Positions 23,745 to 31,298 of a stretch of 34,394 nucleotides of DNA are shown piece after piece; within the stretch, counting starts at the first letter, position 1; every line of letters begins with the position of its first letter. This stretch comes from an uncultured Fretibacterium sp. (lineage in GTDB: Bacteria > Synergistota > Synergistia > Synergistales > Aminobacteriaceae): NCBI GenBank assembly GCA_937892105.1, contig CALAUZ010000424.1, positions 1 to 34,394 on the forward strand, in the 5' to 3' direction. The notes below the pieces were generated by a model, which saw only the letters and a list, made by a program, of their open reading frames with translations, did no database searches and was not told where the DNA came from. The position numbers and the translations under genes are program-made.

Positions 23745-25103
23745 CTAATTCTGGCTTCCCTGACCGACTGGCGGAATGGGAGTATCCGATATAGTTCCCG
23801 GATCTGGAGCATACTGTCCTACGGGCGGAAGGTAATCGCTCTGTCTCCTCTGGGGCTGTACTGGCTGCCTCTCAATTTCAGGCTGTGCAGGCGGTTGCGG
23901 CTGTACCTGCTGTTGTTGTTGCTGAGGCTGGGTCTGTCTCTGGCGCGTCTGTGTCTGCGGCTTAACGTCCTGAGATGCCGTACTTCCCTGAGCATTCCTG
24001 CGTGTCTGGGTCTGCTTAGTCTGGCGGGGCTGTGTTTTTGCGGCGGGAGCTGCCTTTCTCTGCGGTTGCCTGACTACCCTGCTTGCAGGAACTGTGGCGG
24101 ATTTCTGCGGCGTATTGCTCTGCTTCTTCTGCGGCTGTACTGACTTTTTGGGCTGTTCAGGCTGCGGCGAAGGACGCTGGGCAATCTTCTGTCCTGGCTG
24201 CGGAGGGTTGTACAAGGGCTTGTCGGCACGCAAAATTCTGTCCCTGTCCGTAATTATCTGGTCATTCTCTGGACGGTACATGGGAACGCTTGTAGTTTCG
24301 CGGTATATCTGGCTCTCGTCCGCAATAATTCCCTGAGCGTCCGGCGGAACATACAGCGGCGATTCCTCTCCCTCAGTCTGCAGTTCTTCAGGTCTCGGCG
24401 GAACGTAAACGGCAGGGTTCCACGAGTCCCCGTCAAGAGGCGATGAACCTGGTTCAGGCGGAGTATACACCGGAACTTGGGGCATTTCTGGATCATTTGG
24501 AGCGTTCGGGAAACGCGATACATTCGGAGGAACTTGGGTTATTCCGCGCGATGATGTCTCGATGGGATAGACACGGGCAGGACGCTTGGGATCCCATAAC
24601 GGTGTCTTTTCGGGATCATCGGGGTAGAACACTACGCGGGATAACGGCTCGAATGCTGGGTCAATGGTTACGGCTTTACTGTAGAAGTATTGTGCCTGAT
24701 AGTATCCGCCTGTCTTCTCGTGGTAAACACCGTACCAGTACCAGACATTAGGGTTATTCCTGTCCTCCTGGATTGCCTTGAGAAGATACGGTTTTGCCTG
24801 CTCGTATCTGTCCTGGTTCATAAGCTCTATTCCCTTCTGAAGCGAACTCTGCCTCACTTGAGCGGGCCTCCGTACTGTCTTTTTGGGAGCAGGCTTAGGG
24901 GCAGGAGCTTTTCTTTGGACTGGCTGCTTCTTTGCGGGAGTTTTCTTCGGGGCAGGTTTGGGCGCAGGCTTCTCCTCCTGAACCGGCTGTGGCGGAAAAG
25001 GCAAATATTGTGCGCTGTCGTCATCTGGTATTACAGCATCGGCAGCGTAAACTGGCGTAACAAAGATTAGCATAGCCGATAAAATCAGCAGAATTTTTCT
25101 CAT
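23745..25103 (-). CDS. Exported TPR protein with Pro/Lys and Gln-rich disordered tracts
   Basis: The 452-residue protein has a signal peptide (cut near VYA-AD, 20). A Lys/Pro/Ala-rich segment (about 43-80) precedes a TPR pair (QKGIELMNQDRYEQAKPYLLKAI, then NVWYWYGVYHEKTGGYYQAQYFYSKA, about 89-147). A long Pro-rich region repeats a Y-x-P-P element (VYTPP, VYVPP, LYVPP, MYRPE, LYNPP), and a Gln/Thr/Arg-rich tail includes a run of seven Gln. This looks like a periplasmic scaffold: a folded TPR head for binding partners and a flexible wall-spanning tail. It precedes the paralogue pair by 15 nt. Function unknown. Confidence 0.75.
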   Translation of the reverse strand: MRKILLILSAMLIFVTPVYAADAVIPDDDSAQYLPFPPQPVQEEKPAPKPAPKKTPAKKQPVQRKAPAPKPAPKKTVRRPAQVRQSSLQKGIELMNQDRYEQAKPYLLKAIQEDRNNPNVWYWYGVYHEKTGGYYQAQYFYSKAVTIDPAFEPLSRVVFYPDDPEKTPLWDPKRPARVYPIETSSRGITQVPPNVSRFPNAPNDPEMPQVPVYTPPEPGSSPLDGDSWNPAVYVPPRPEELQTEGEESPLYVPPDAQGIIADESQIYRETTSVPMYRPENDQIITDRDRILRADKPLYNPPQPGQKIAQRPSPQPEQPKKSVQPQKKQSNTPQKSATVPASRVVRQPQRKAAPAAKTQPRQTKQTQTRRNAQGSTASQDVKPQTQTRQRQTQPQQQQQQVQPQPPAQPEIERQPVQPQRRQSDYLPPVGQYAPDPGTISDTPIPPVGQGSQN

Positions 25104-25131
25104 TGAAATATTATTCCCCCTTTATTCTTCA

Positions 25132-26172
25132 TCATTTTCCTGTTATTCCTGTCTGCTTCACGACTAAATCTTTCAGCGTTACAGGCTCTTTCCTGTTGTC
25201 CTTTATCACCCTCACTATCGCGTTGTCCTCGTAAACCTTTATCACTTTCACTTTCCCCACAACCTTCGGGAGTACCACAACAGGATCATCAGGAACTACT
25301 GTAACATAAGTGTCCGCCCTGATAACGTCAAGGACTTCACCAACCCTTACGCCGTCAAGTGCGCCGTTCGCAAACCTTCCCAGCGAGATTATGTAGTCCC
25401 TTTTGTTGCGCTTTGATGTTGCAGTGGGGGCAAGTATTCTGCCGATTGTCCTGTACTTGTCGCTGAAGTTGTCGTTTGCCGTAAGCTCTGCGCCAGGTTC
25501 GTTGGAACGTATTGCGTTGCGAACCTGATCCATTGCCTGACGCTGTGCCTCATTTATCGCATTCTTTATGGACTGCCAGTATGCCGTACCCTTGAACTGA
25601 TCCCATGTCGGACGGCTCATCTTCTGGCCGGTGTATTTAGCGTTCGTGAGGCCGAACAAATCCAATCCGTACTCAAACGGTATCCCCAACCCTGAAATTG
25701 CGCTGTTGAACCAGTACACATCTTCATCGGAATCAAGCGTAAATCTTCCACTCTTACCCCTGACGTTTCGGACTGCAAGCTCCTGAACTTTCGCGCGGTC
25801 ATAAACTCTGAGACGAATTAACGCCCTTCCCGTTGTAGCTGTGCCGAGAACATGCTTATCCTTCATGATTGCAGAGTAAAGCTCAAGCTGTACGGCCATG
25901 TCATCGCCGCGTCTTGGGCCGGAAAGCCATCTGTTCATTGCCGCCTCATCGAGAACTCTGGCTTCAATCAGCGGGGACTGTTTGAACACTGACTCCAGAT
26001 ACTCAGACATCTTCTGTTCAAGGACATTATAGGGGTAATACTTGCTCTCCCATACTTCAAGCTCCGTTGAGTTTACCGTCGGGAATATCACAACAGACAA
26101 TCTCCTCTGCCCTCCAGCCTCAGACATGCCGCACGATATAAGCAGGAGAATAACGCACAGAAATTTACGCAT
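25132..26172 (-). CDS. Exported CsgG/FlgT-like envelope protein
   Basis: The 346-residue protein starts at ATG 26172, preceded by GAGGGA and just past the upstream stop; a longer in-frame start at 26226 would bury the signal peptide. The N terminus MRKFLCVILLLISC followed by GMSEAGG allows either lipid attachment at Cys14 (lipobox LISC) or ordinary cleavage. Residues 25-200 resemble the CsgG/TolB-N-like fold (LSVVIFPTVNSTELEVWESK, then EAAMNRWL), and the C-terminal third (VRVGEVLDVIRADTYVTVVPDDPVV with VGKVKVIKVYEDNAIVRVI) resembles the SH3-like end of FlgT. Both comparisons are from pattern memory and weak. CsgG-type proteins form or support outer-membrane export and assembly structures. Confidence 0.6.
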   Translation of the reverse strand: MRKFLCVILLLISCGMSEAGGQRRLSVVIFPTVNSTELEVWESKYYPYNVLEQKMSEYLESVFKQSPLIEARVLDEAAMNRWLSGPRRGDDMAVQLELYSAIMKDKHVLGTATTGRALIRLRVYDRAKVQELAVRNVRGKSGRFTLDSDEDVYWFNSAISGLGIPFEYGLDLFGLTNAKYTGQKMSRPTWDQFKGTAYWQSIKNAINEAQRQAMDQVRNAIRSNEPGAELTANDNFSDKYRTIGRILAPTATSKRNKRDYIISLGRFANGALDGVRVGEVLDVIRADTYVTVVPDDPVVVLPKVVGKVKVIKVYEDNAIVRVIKDNRKEPVTLKDLVVKQTGITGK

Positions 26173-26173
26173 G

Positions 26174-27361
26174 TTATCCCTCAATAAGTCCGGCGAAATT
26201 GCGAACGTAAAGTTTAAGGTTCTCATACCACTCTCCGAACTGTTTAGCCCATAGAAGCCTCGTTATGGTGTAGAACTCATTGGTACTGCTTCCGCCCATA
26301 GTATCATCGTTCATGGCCGCGTTGAATGTTTCAGACGGCAGCCGTATTATCATGTCGCCTGTATGCCTTGCCGTCTGCATTCTGGGGTTGCAGCCGAAAG
26401 CCGTCATGCCTTCAGCCTCATTCTCATAGAACGTTACCCTGTACGGAACATCGCCCAGCGTTCCTGTGTTGAAATCTATGCGCCTTGTGCGGTTAAATCC
26501 TTCCTCCTGAAGCTCCTTCTCGCTGTCAAAACCGTATGCTATCTCAACATCATTGAGCCTGTACATGTGCCGAATGTATGCCGTGAACTTATGCCCAAGC
26601 CTCACAAGTTCCGCGTCATGTATCGAGAGCTTCTTAACCGGTGTCTTCATGGCCGTAACGTTAGGGTTGAGATTTTTTGGTTTTTCACCGGCAGTCCAAA
26701 GGTAATCGGCCATCTTTGTGCCGTCAGCACCGCAGTACGAGAACCCCAAGAGCATTGCCGCCGCAGTAACCCTCAAAGTGTTATGCCAGCGTTCGGGGTT
26801 AATCTTCTTGAGGGCATCTATTGCGCCGGTCTTGAACAGGCCCTCTGTCGAACGCATAGCAAGCCCAGTAATAGCGAGCCTTTCTTCGGTGAGGAACTCT
26901 GCTTCTTCGGGAGTCAGCGGGAAGAATGGCCTGAACACTCCCGTGTTTCTGTCGCCGCCTGAACAGTCAGCAAGCCATAATGAGGATCTTCTGTCATCAG
27001 TCATCATGGCAAAATCTGATTTGCTTGCAATTAGTTCGGGGTGATGAAGTGCTTTTTCGAGGTCTATAACCAGCTTAAAATACTTCAGGCGGAAATTTGT
27101 GCGTGCGAAATATTCCGTAAGTATCTTGCTGATTGCCGGTTCAAAATCGTTGACGGTGTAGGTGAAGTTCTCACCTGATTTTTTGCCGCTGATTGAGAGG
27201 GTTCTGTCGCGTTTTTCGACCCATGCTATATGTATGAGCTTTCGGGAATTTTTGGCCTTATTGAGTATTGAGAGGCGCGGAGTTTTCCCCCTTGTCCAGA
27301 TTTGGAGTGCAAGGTTTGTGTCAACGTCGCAGGAACTTATTATTTTTCCCTGTTCTTCCAT
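26174..27361 (-). CDS. Unknown cytoplasmic protein heading the exported-protein operon
   Basis: The 395-residue protein has no signal peptide or clear membrane segment and I do not recognise a family. It has an N-terminal beta-rich part (WTRGKTPRLSILNKAKN, then KLIHIAWVEKRDRTLSISGKK), a middle with LWLADCSGGDRNTG and a hydrophobic helix LRVTAAAMLLGFSYCG, and a C-terminal half with YRVTFYENEAEGMTAFGCNPRM. The stop is 1 nt from the next start, so it is co-translated with the CsgG-like gene. It may be a cytoplasmic component or regulator of the envelope set. AAGGAG lies upstream of the ATG. Confidence 0.7.
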   Translation of the reverse strand: MEEQGKIISSCDVDTNLALQIWTRGKTPRLSILNKAKNSRKLIHIAWVEKRDRTLSISGKKSGENFTYTVNDFEPAISKILTEYFARTNFRLKYFKLVIDLEKALHHPELIASKSDFAMMTDDRRSSLWLADCSGGDRNTGVFRPFFPLTPEEAEFLTEERLAITGLAMRSTEGLFKTGAIDALKKINPERWHNTLRVTAAAMLLGFSYCGADGTKMADYLWTAGEKPKNLNPNVTAMKTPVKKLSIHDAELVRLGHKFTAYIRHMYRLNDVEIAYGFDSEKELQEEGFNRTRRIDFNTGTLGDVPYRVTFYENEAEGMTAFGCNPRMQTARHTGDMIIRLPSETFNAAMNDDTMGGSSTNEFYTITRLLWAKQFGEWYENLKLYVRNFAGLIEG

Positions 27362-27443
27362 TGCTGAAAATTTCTCCTTAATGATGAGATATGTTAATGA
27401 ATGCTGAAATTATAGCGCAATTGAATTTAGTTATTATTGTGTA

Positions 27444-27473
27444 TTGTTATTAGCGGCATAAATTTTATAAAAT
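27444..27473 (+). promoter_or_regulatory. Possible promoter for the thioredoxin-like gene
   Basis: TTGTTA (27444-27449) with TATAAA (27466-27471, spacing 16) or TAAAAT (27468-27473, spacing 18), in an AT-rich divergent gap. Confidence 0.45.
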
Positions 27474-27524
27474 TCTCTCATAAAAATAATTATCGAAATA
27501 TTATTGATGGAGGAGTGTATGTAC

Positions 27525-27872
27525 ATGAAACGTTGCGTTAAAGTGATATCGTCATTAATGCTTGTTATGTTCCTGTGTTCTTCTGCGAGTGCCGCGCTTC
27601 CTTCAGTAACAATGCTCTCAACGAAGACATGTCCTGCCTGCGAACAGATGTCGAAGGTGATGAACCAGATTAACTCGCAGTACAAAGGCAAGATATCGAC
27701 AGCACATATATACCTTGAGGACAACCCGGACATTGCAAAGAAGTATAACGTCCGCTATGTTCCCACGCTGATATTCAGGGACGCGTCTGGCAAGACAGTA
27801 GCTCAGGAAGTAGGGTACAGGTCAATGAACGAGGTACTGAAAGTATTTCAGAAAGCCGGAGTTAAGATTTAG
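27525..27872 (+). CDS. Exported thioredoxin-like protein with CPAC active site
   Basis: The 115-residue protein has a signal peptide (MKRCVKVISSLMLVMFLCSSASA, cut near 23) and a small thioredoxin fold with MLSTKTCPACEQM (CXXC as CPAC, about residues 34-37), YNVRYVPTLIF carrying the cis-proline and a C-terminal helix. It would act in the periplasm as a thiol-disulfide oxidoreductase or reductant carrier. The ATG at 27525 is 9 nt after GGAGGAG; starts at 27507 and 27519 are too close to it. It is monocistronic, with its own terminator. Confidence 0.85.
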   Translation: MKRCVKVISSLMLVMFLCSSASAALPSVTMLSTKTCPACEQMSKVMNQINSQYKGKISTAHIYLEDNPDIAKKYNVRYVPTLIFRDASGKTVAQEVGYRSMNEVLKVFQKAGVKI

Positions 27873-27914
27873 ACAGCCGCAATAACTTCCGCACCATAAA
27901 TCTCCTTAAGATTT

Positions 27915-27952
27915 CCGGGATTGCTCATACACTAAGGGCAGTCCCGGTTTTA
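27915..27952 (+). terminator. Terminator of the thioredoxin-like gene
   Basis: CCGGGATTGC (27915-27924) pairs with GCAGTCCCGG (27938-27947) over 10 bp, followed by TTTTAGTTT. Confidence 0.85.
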
Positions 27953-27965
27953 GTTTGCATGGGTA

Positions 27966-27974
27966 TGCTAGAAT
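27966..27974 (+). promoter_or_regulatory. Extended -10 promoter for the tannase-like gene
   Basis: TGCTAGAAT gives an extended -10 (TG, one base, TAGAAT at 27969-27974). No good -35 is present, as is common with extended -10 promoters. Confidence 0.5.
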
Positions 27975-28020
27975 ATTCTTATTCCAAAAAGTTTATGATA
28001 CATAAAAGGAGTTGTTGTAT

Positions 28021-29427
28021 ATGCGCGCAAGATTATTATTCGCGTTCATCGTTGTCATAGCTTTATGCAGTTGTTCATTCGGCGCAGATTTTGCTGAAGG
28101 CCCGGCAGATTCCATCACTATGCCTCCAGGCAACAGGATATCACAGACAATGCTGGCAGGCGACAAACTGGTTACATTCCGTTCATGGCTCGACATTCCC
28201 TACGTCAGCAAGCCCGTAGAACCGGATTATCAGCGTCTCAACATCTACGTTCCCGAAGAATATTTCCATGACGGCGGCACAATCAACGGCTACACCGCAA
28301 AGACTGCCCCAATCTTCATGCCCAACGGCGTAGGAGGCTATATGCCCGGAAAACAATTCATTCCCGCCAACGACAGCAGACACGGTACACCCAATGCCTC
28401 ACTTTACGCGCTCTCACGGGGATATGTCGTAGTTACCCCTGCAATTCGCGGAAGAACTCTCGCAAATGGAAAAGCCCCTGCCCTAATCGTTGACTACAAA
28501 GCGGCTGTAAAGTGGGTCAGGCACAACAAAAACAGATTGCCGGCAGGCGACACCGAGAAAATAATCTCTGACGGTCTCAGTGCTGGCGGAGCATTATCCT
28601 CACTGCTGGGTGCAACTGGAAACGCTAAGGAATATGAGCCGTACTTGAAAGAGATTGGCGCGGAAGATGAACGCGATGACATTTTTGCGTCCGCAGTGTA
28701 CTGCCCGATAACGAACCTTGAGAATGCCGACATGCCCTATGAATGGATATTCAACGGCGTGAACACCTATCACATGGGGCCTGCACGAGAGATGGACGAT
28801 AACATGAAAGCTGCTTCCGATGCATTGAAGGCAGCATTCCCAGCGTACCTTAACGGGCTGAAACTTGAAGGATACACGCTTGATGAGAACGGCAACGGGA
28901 CATTCAGGGATTACATTGCGGGGCTTTACGTTTCGGCGGCACAAAAGGCTCTTGACGCTGGCGAGAATGTTCTGGGACTTGACTGGCTGACGGTTGAGGG
29001 GGATAAGGTTGTTGGTGCTGACCTTGCGAAATATGCAGTGTGGGCTACGAGAATGAAAGCTGCTCCAGCATTCGACTCGCTGAACATGAAGAGCTTTGAG
29101 AATAACGAGTTTGGAGACAAACATTTCACGGAATACGCGTTCAAACACTCAACGGCTGATACTCCGGCGATGGCAGACGGTGAGAAAATCTACATCATGA
29201 ACCCAATGAACTTCATCGGCAGGGAAGGTGTTGACACAGCAAAACACTGGCGCATTAGACATGGTGTTAAGGACAGGGATACATCGCTTGCTGTTCCGGC
29301 AATCCTTGCGCTGAAGCTGAAACAGTCTGGGTATGACGCTGATGTTGCGGCAGTATGGGGAGTTCCACATGACGGGAATTATGACCTTGAGGAGCTGTTT
29401 GACTGGCTGGACGGTATTTGCAGGTAA
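28021..29427 (+). CDS. Exported subtype-B tannase-like esterase (alpha/beta hydrolase)
   Basis: The 468-residue protein begins with a signal peptide (MRARLLFAFIVVIALCSCSFGA; the Cys residues leave a lipoprotein possible). The nucleophile elbow is GLSAGG (Ser187 counted from this ATG). The acid and base sit in KHWRIRHGVKDRDTSLAVP and in VWGVPHDGNYDLEELFDWL. These follow the pattern of Lactobacillus plantarum-type tannase (about 469 residues, Ser/Asp/His triad), which splits gallate esters of tannins. The ATG at 28021 is 9 nt after AAGGAG. An exported tannase would release gallic acid outside the cytoplasm; another feruloyl- or galloyl-like ester is possible. Confidence 0.8.
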   Translation: MRARLLFAFIVVIALCSCSFGADFAEGPADSITMPPGNRISQTMLAGDKLVTFRSWLDIPYVSKPVEPDYQRLNIYVPEEYFHDGGTINGYTAKTAPIFMPNGVGGYMPGKQFIPANDSRHGTPNASLYALSRGYVVVTPAIRGRTLANGKAPALIVDYKAAVKWVRHNKNRLPAGDTEKIISDGLSAGGALSSLLGATGNAKEYEPYLKEIGAEDERDDIFASAVYCPITNLENADMPYEWIFNGVNTYHMGPAREMDDNMKAASDALKAAFPAYLNGLKLEGYTLDENGNGTFRDYIAGLYVSAAQKALDAGENVLGLDWLTVEGDKVVGADLAKYAVWATRMKAAPAFDSLNMKSFENNEFGDKHFTEYAFKHSTADTPAMADGEKIYIMNPMNFIGREGVDTAKHWRIRHGVKDRDTSLAVPAILALKLKQSGYDADVAAVWGVPHDGNYDLEELFDWLDGICR

Positions 29428-29439
29428 TTAGCTAATACA

Positions 29440-29470
29440 GCCGGGCATTATCTTCCTGATGGTGTCCGGC
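29440..29470 (+). terminator. Hairpin after the tannase-like gene
   Basis: GCCGGGCATTATC (29440-29452) pairs with GATGGTGTCCGGC (29458-29470) over 13 positions including wobble pairs, with a 5-nt loop. No clear T-run follows, so it may be a weak terminator or a 3' stabilising structure. Confidence 0.55.
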
Positions 29471-29558
29471 ATAACTATATATAGTCGCTTAACATTGAAT
29501 ATTTGAAAGGTTAATTGATAATTGGTGAAAGCCCTGTAGCATTCAGGTTATTATTCGC

Positions 29559-29687
29559 TTATCTTGCATGACCAAGCGAAAATTCCCAACTGCGAGAACC
29601 ATCTGCGTCCCTGTAAAATTTTACTCTGAAACCTGCCCAAGACATCGACAATATCAATGCTGCTGCCATAATGGCTGGAGTGAACAT
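29559..29687 (-). CDS. 42-residue membrane peptide, type I toxin-like
   Basis: The ATG at 29687 is preceded by AAGGGGGTG at a good distance, which decides the start over longer frames. The peptide begins MFTPAIMAAALILSMSWAGF, a single membrane helix, followed by a charged tail (RVKFYRDADGSRSWEFSLGHAR). This is the form of type I toxins and small holin-like toxins of gut bacteria, but I do not recognise the sequence. Upstream on the same strand is the hairpin AGGTT(A)CTT/AGG(C)AACCT near 29708-29731. A plus-strand promoter-like sequence (TTGAAT near 29491) faces the 3' end and could drive an antisense RNA. Function is inference. Confidence 0.45.
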   Translation of the reverse strand: MFTPAIMAAALILSMSWAGFRVKFYRDADGSRSWEFSLGHAR

Positions 29688-29914
29688 TCTAATCACCCCC
29701 TTGCCCGTAGGTTGCCTTCCTGCAAGTAACCTTTTTGCGAACACCTTCCCCTAATGATCAAGATTATTTATCCGAATATTGTGCAATGGGGTAATTATTC
29801 TATCTCCATCTGCTATTTTTAGCAAATAAGTAAAACAGCGGGACTGCCTTAGCCACGCCGTCTGTCTTTTGCGGAAAGTTAAAGCCCGTTCCTGTTCAAG
29901 AGGAGTAATTATTT
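29688..29914. other. Intergenic gap with hairpins; no further gene seen
   Basis: The gap contains the small hairpin just upstream of the 42-residue gene and GC-rich inverted stretches near 29838-29870 that could be the minus-strand terminator of the DUF1622 gene, with imperfect GACGGC/GCAGTC arms. No convincing gene was found in any frame. Confidence 0.35.
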
Positions 29915-30244
29915 TTAATGAAGGTTTGCTTCCTCCGTCTTAATCTCCCAGTGAATGAGGAGTGTTAATGCCCCTCGAAGTGCGATAATTGCGCCGAGTA
30001 TTGCGAGTTCCGACCATTCGCGGACGATTACGGTACGCAGAACCTCTCCGCCCAGTTTGAACTCAAGGGACAACGCTATGCCCTTTGCGAGTATGAGACG
30101 GACGTGCGTGTCGCGGGCTAATATGCCCCAGATGGATTTGATGGCTGTGGTGAGGAGTATGATTACGCCGACACACTCCATGAGGAGGATACCGTATTGT
30201 ACCGTGAGCTGAAAGACTGCCTCAATATGACCAAGTATTTCCAT
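29915..30244 (-). CDS. DUF1622 family membrane protein
   Basis: The 109-residue protein has three membrane segments: one near 10-35 (FQLTVQYGILLMECVGVIILLTT), one around ILAKGIALSLEFKLGGEVLRTV and a last one around ELAILGAIIALRGALTLLIHW. The succession GIALSLEFKLGGEVLRTVI, then LGAIIALRGALTLLIHWEI, is the DUF1622 pattern. The function of the family is unknown. The ATG at 30244 follows AAGGGGGC; an in-frame start at 30280 has no ribosome binding site. Confidence 0.82.
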   Translation of the reverse strand: MEILGHIEAVFQLTVQYGILLMECVGVIILLTTAIKSIWGILARDTHVRLILAKGIALSLEFKLGGEVLRTVIVREWSELAILGAIIALRGALTLLIHWEIKTEEANLH

Positions 30245-30308
30245 AATAAAAGCCCCCTTCGTTATGGCGATATCGTACATGGCTACGTAAAATGTTGGTT
30301 GGATAGTG

Positions 30309-30336
30309 TTGATAATAATTATATGATATATATAGA
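30309..30336 (+). promoter_or_regulatory. Possible promoter for the DUF4393 gene
   Basis: TTGATA (30309-30314), 16 nt, TATAGA (30331-30336) in an AT-rich stretch about 30 nt before the start codon. Confidence 0.45.
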
Positions 30337-30365
30337 TAAATAATCAAAATTTGAGGTGGTTTACC

Positions 30366-31181
30366 ATGACTACAGAAGATTTAATAATAGAAACAGGCAA
30401 AGAACTTGCTATGAAAGCATATGAAGACACCGCACAACCAGCCTTAAAGTCTACTGGGGAACTATTTGAATTGATACCACGCGCCATAAGAGCAATGGTG
30501 TCATCGCTTGAAATATGGACAATAAAGAGAGAATTCCAAGTCAAGGCAGTAACAAAGTTGCTTGAGGAAAAACTGAAGAATTTACCCCCTGAACAGATAG
30601 TAACTCCAGAAGCATATATAGCTGTTCCAGCTTTGCAGTCTATAAGTTATTGTATGAATAATGACGAGCTTAGGGATATGTACGCTAATTTGCTGGCAAG
30701 TTCCATGAATAAAGTTATGAAAGATGGGGTACATCCCAGCTATGTGGAAATCATAAGACAACTTTGTCCTGATGAGGCAAAAATACTAAGGTATATAGCG
30801 TTGGAGGAAGAAATACCTACAATTTCTATACATTATGGCGATACCTCTGCTTACAGCGTAGTAGTAAAAGATTTTTCAGATGTCGGATTTGTAACTCAAT
30901 GCGAGCAACCTAACGATATACGCAAATATTTGGGTAATTTAGTTCGTTTAGGATTGATTAATATTCCAGACTCTTCTTTATCTATGAGTTCTTCACTGAC
31001 AGATAAACAGCTATATGAAGAGTTAAGAAAAAACTCATGCTTGCAATCTCTCCTGGACAATGCCAATATTCCTAAAGCTGAAAAGGATAAAATCAAGTTT
31101 ATTGAAGGCTATGCGTCAATAACAGACTACGGCAGGGGATTTTGTAGTATTTGCTTGAATACCACATCATCACCTGAGTAA
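30366..31181 (+). CDS. DUF4393/Abi-alpha family protein (probable phage defence)
   Basis: The 271-residue soluble protein resembles the Abi_alpha (DUF4393, PF14337) family: an N-terminal helical region (KELAMKAYEDTAQPALKSTGEL, about 12-33), EKLKNLPPEQIVTPEAYIAVPALQ, the DELRDMYANLLASSMNK block and a second half with HPSYVEIIRQLCPDEAKILRYI. Members are linked with abortive infection against phages. The gene is much richer in A+T than its neighbours, stands alone and is flanked by convergent or unrelated genes, all consistent with horizontal acquisition. GAGGTGG precedes the ATG at 30366. Confidence 0.75.
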   Translation: MTTEDLIIETGKELAMKAYEDTAQPALKSTGELFELIPRAIRAMVSSLEIWTIKREFQVKAVTKLLEEKLKNLPPEQIVTPEAYIAVPALQSISYCMNNDELRDMYANLLASSMNKVMKDGVHPSYVEIIRQLCPDEAKILRYIALEEEIPTISIHYGDTSAYSVVVKDFSDVGFVTQCEQPNDIRKYLGNLVRLGLINIPDSSLSMSSSLTDKQLYEELRKNSCLQSLLDNANIPKAEKDKIKFIEGYASITDYGRGFCSICLNTTSSPE

Positions 31182-31207
31182 TTATATCATTAAGCTGTTA
31201 CTATTAG

Positions 31208-31275
31208 CCTCGAAGTTCTTTAAGAATAACTTTACTGAAGGCTTCAAGGCTAAATTTATTATAAGTTTTTTTTCT
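31208..31275. terminator. Bidirectional terminator between convergent genes
   Basis: GCCT(C)GAAGTT (31208-31218) pairs with GGCTTC(A)AGGC (31241-31251) with one mismatch. On the plus strand a T-rich stretch with eight consecutive T follows shortly after. It separates the DUF4393 gene from the sugar kinase. Confidence 0.55.
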
Positions 31276-31298
31276 TTGTTGTATTCGACACTTCTAAA

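Noticed and set aside
23745..25103. Bacteriocin or collagen-like protein because of the Pro/Gln-rich tracts
   Set aside because: It has a TPR head and no Gly-X-Y repeats or leader motif; a periplasmic scaffold fits better.
26363..26962. 199-residue plus-strand frame opposite the unknown 395-residue gene
   Set aside because: No ribosome binding site. The minus-strand frame is longer, operon-linked and starts at a good site.
28600..29148. 182-residue minus-strand frame inside the tannase-like gene
   Set aside because: Antisense shadow; the plus strand has catalytic motifs and a signal peptide.
29919..29969. 16-codon plus-strand frame after GAGGAG
   Set aside because: It lies within the end of the DUF1622 gene on the other strand and is too short to support.
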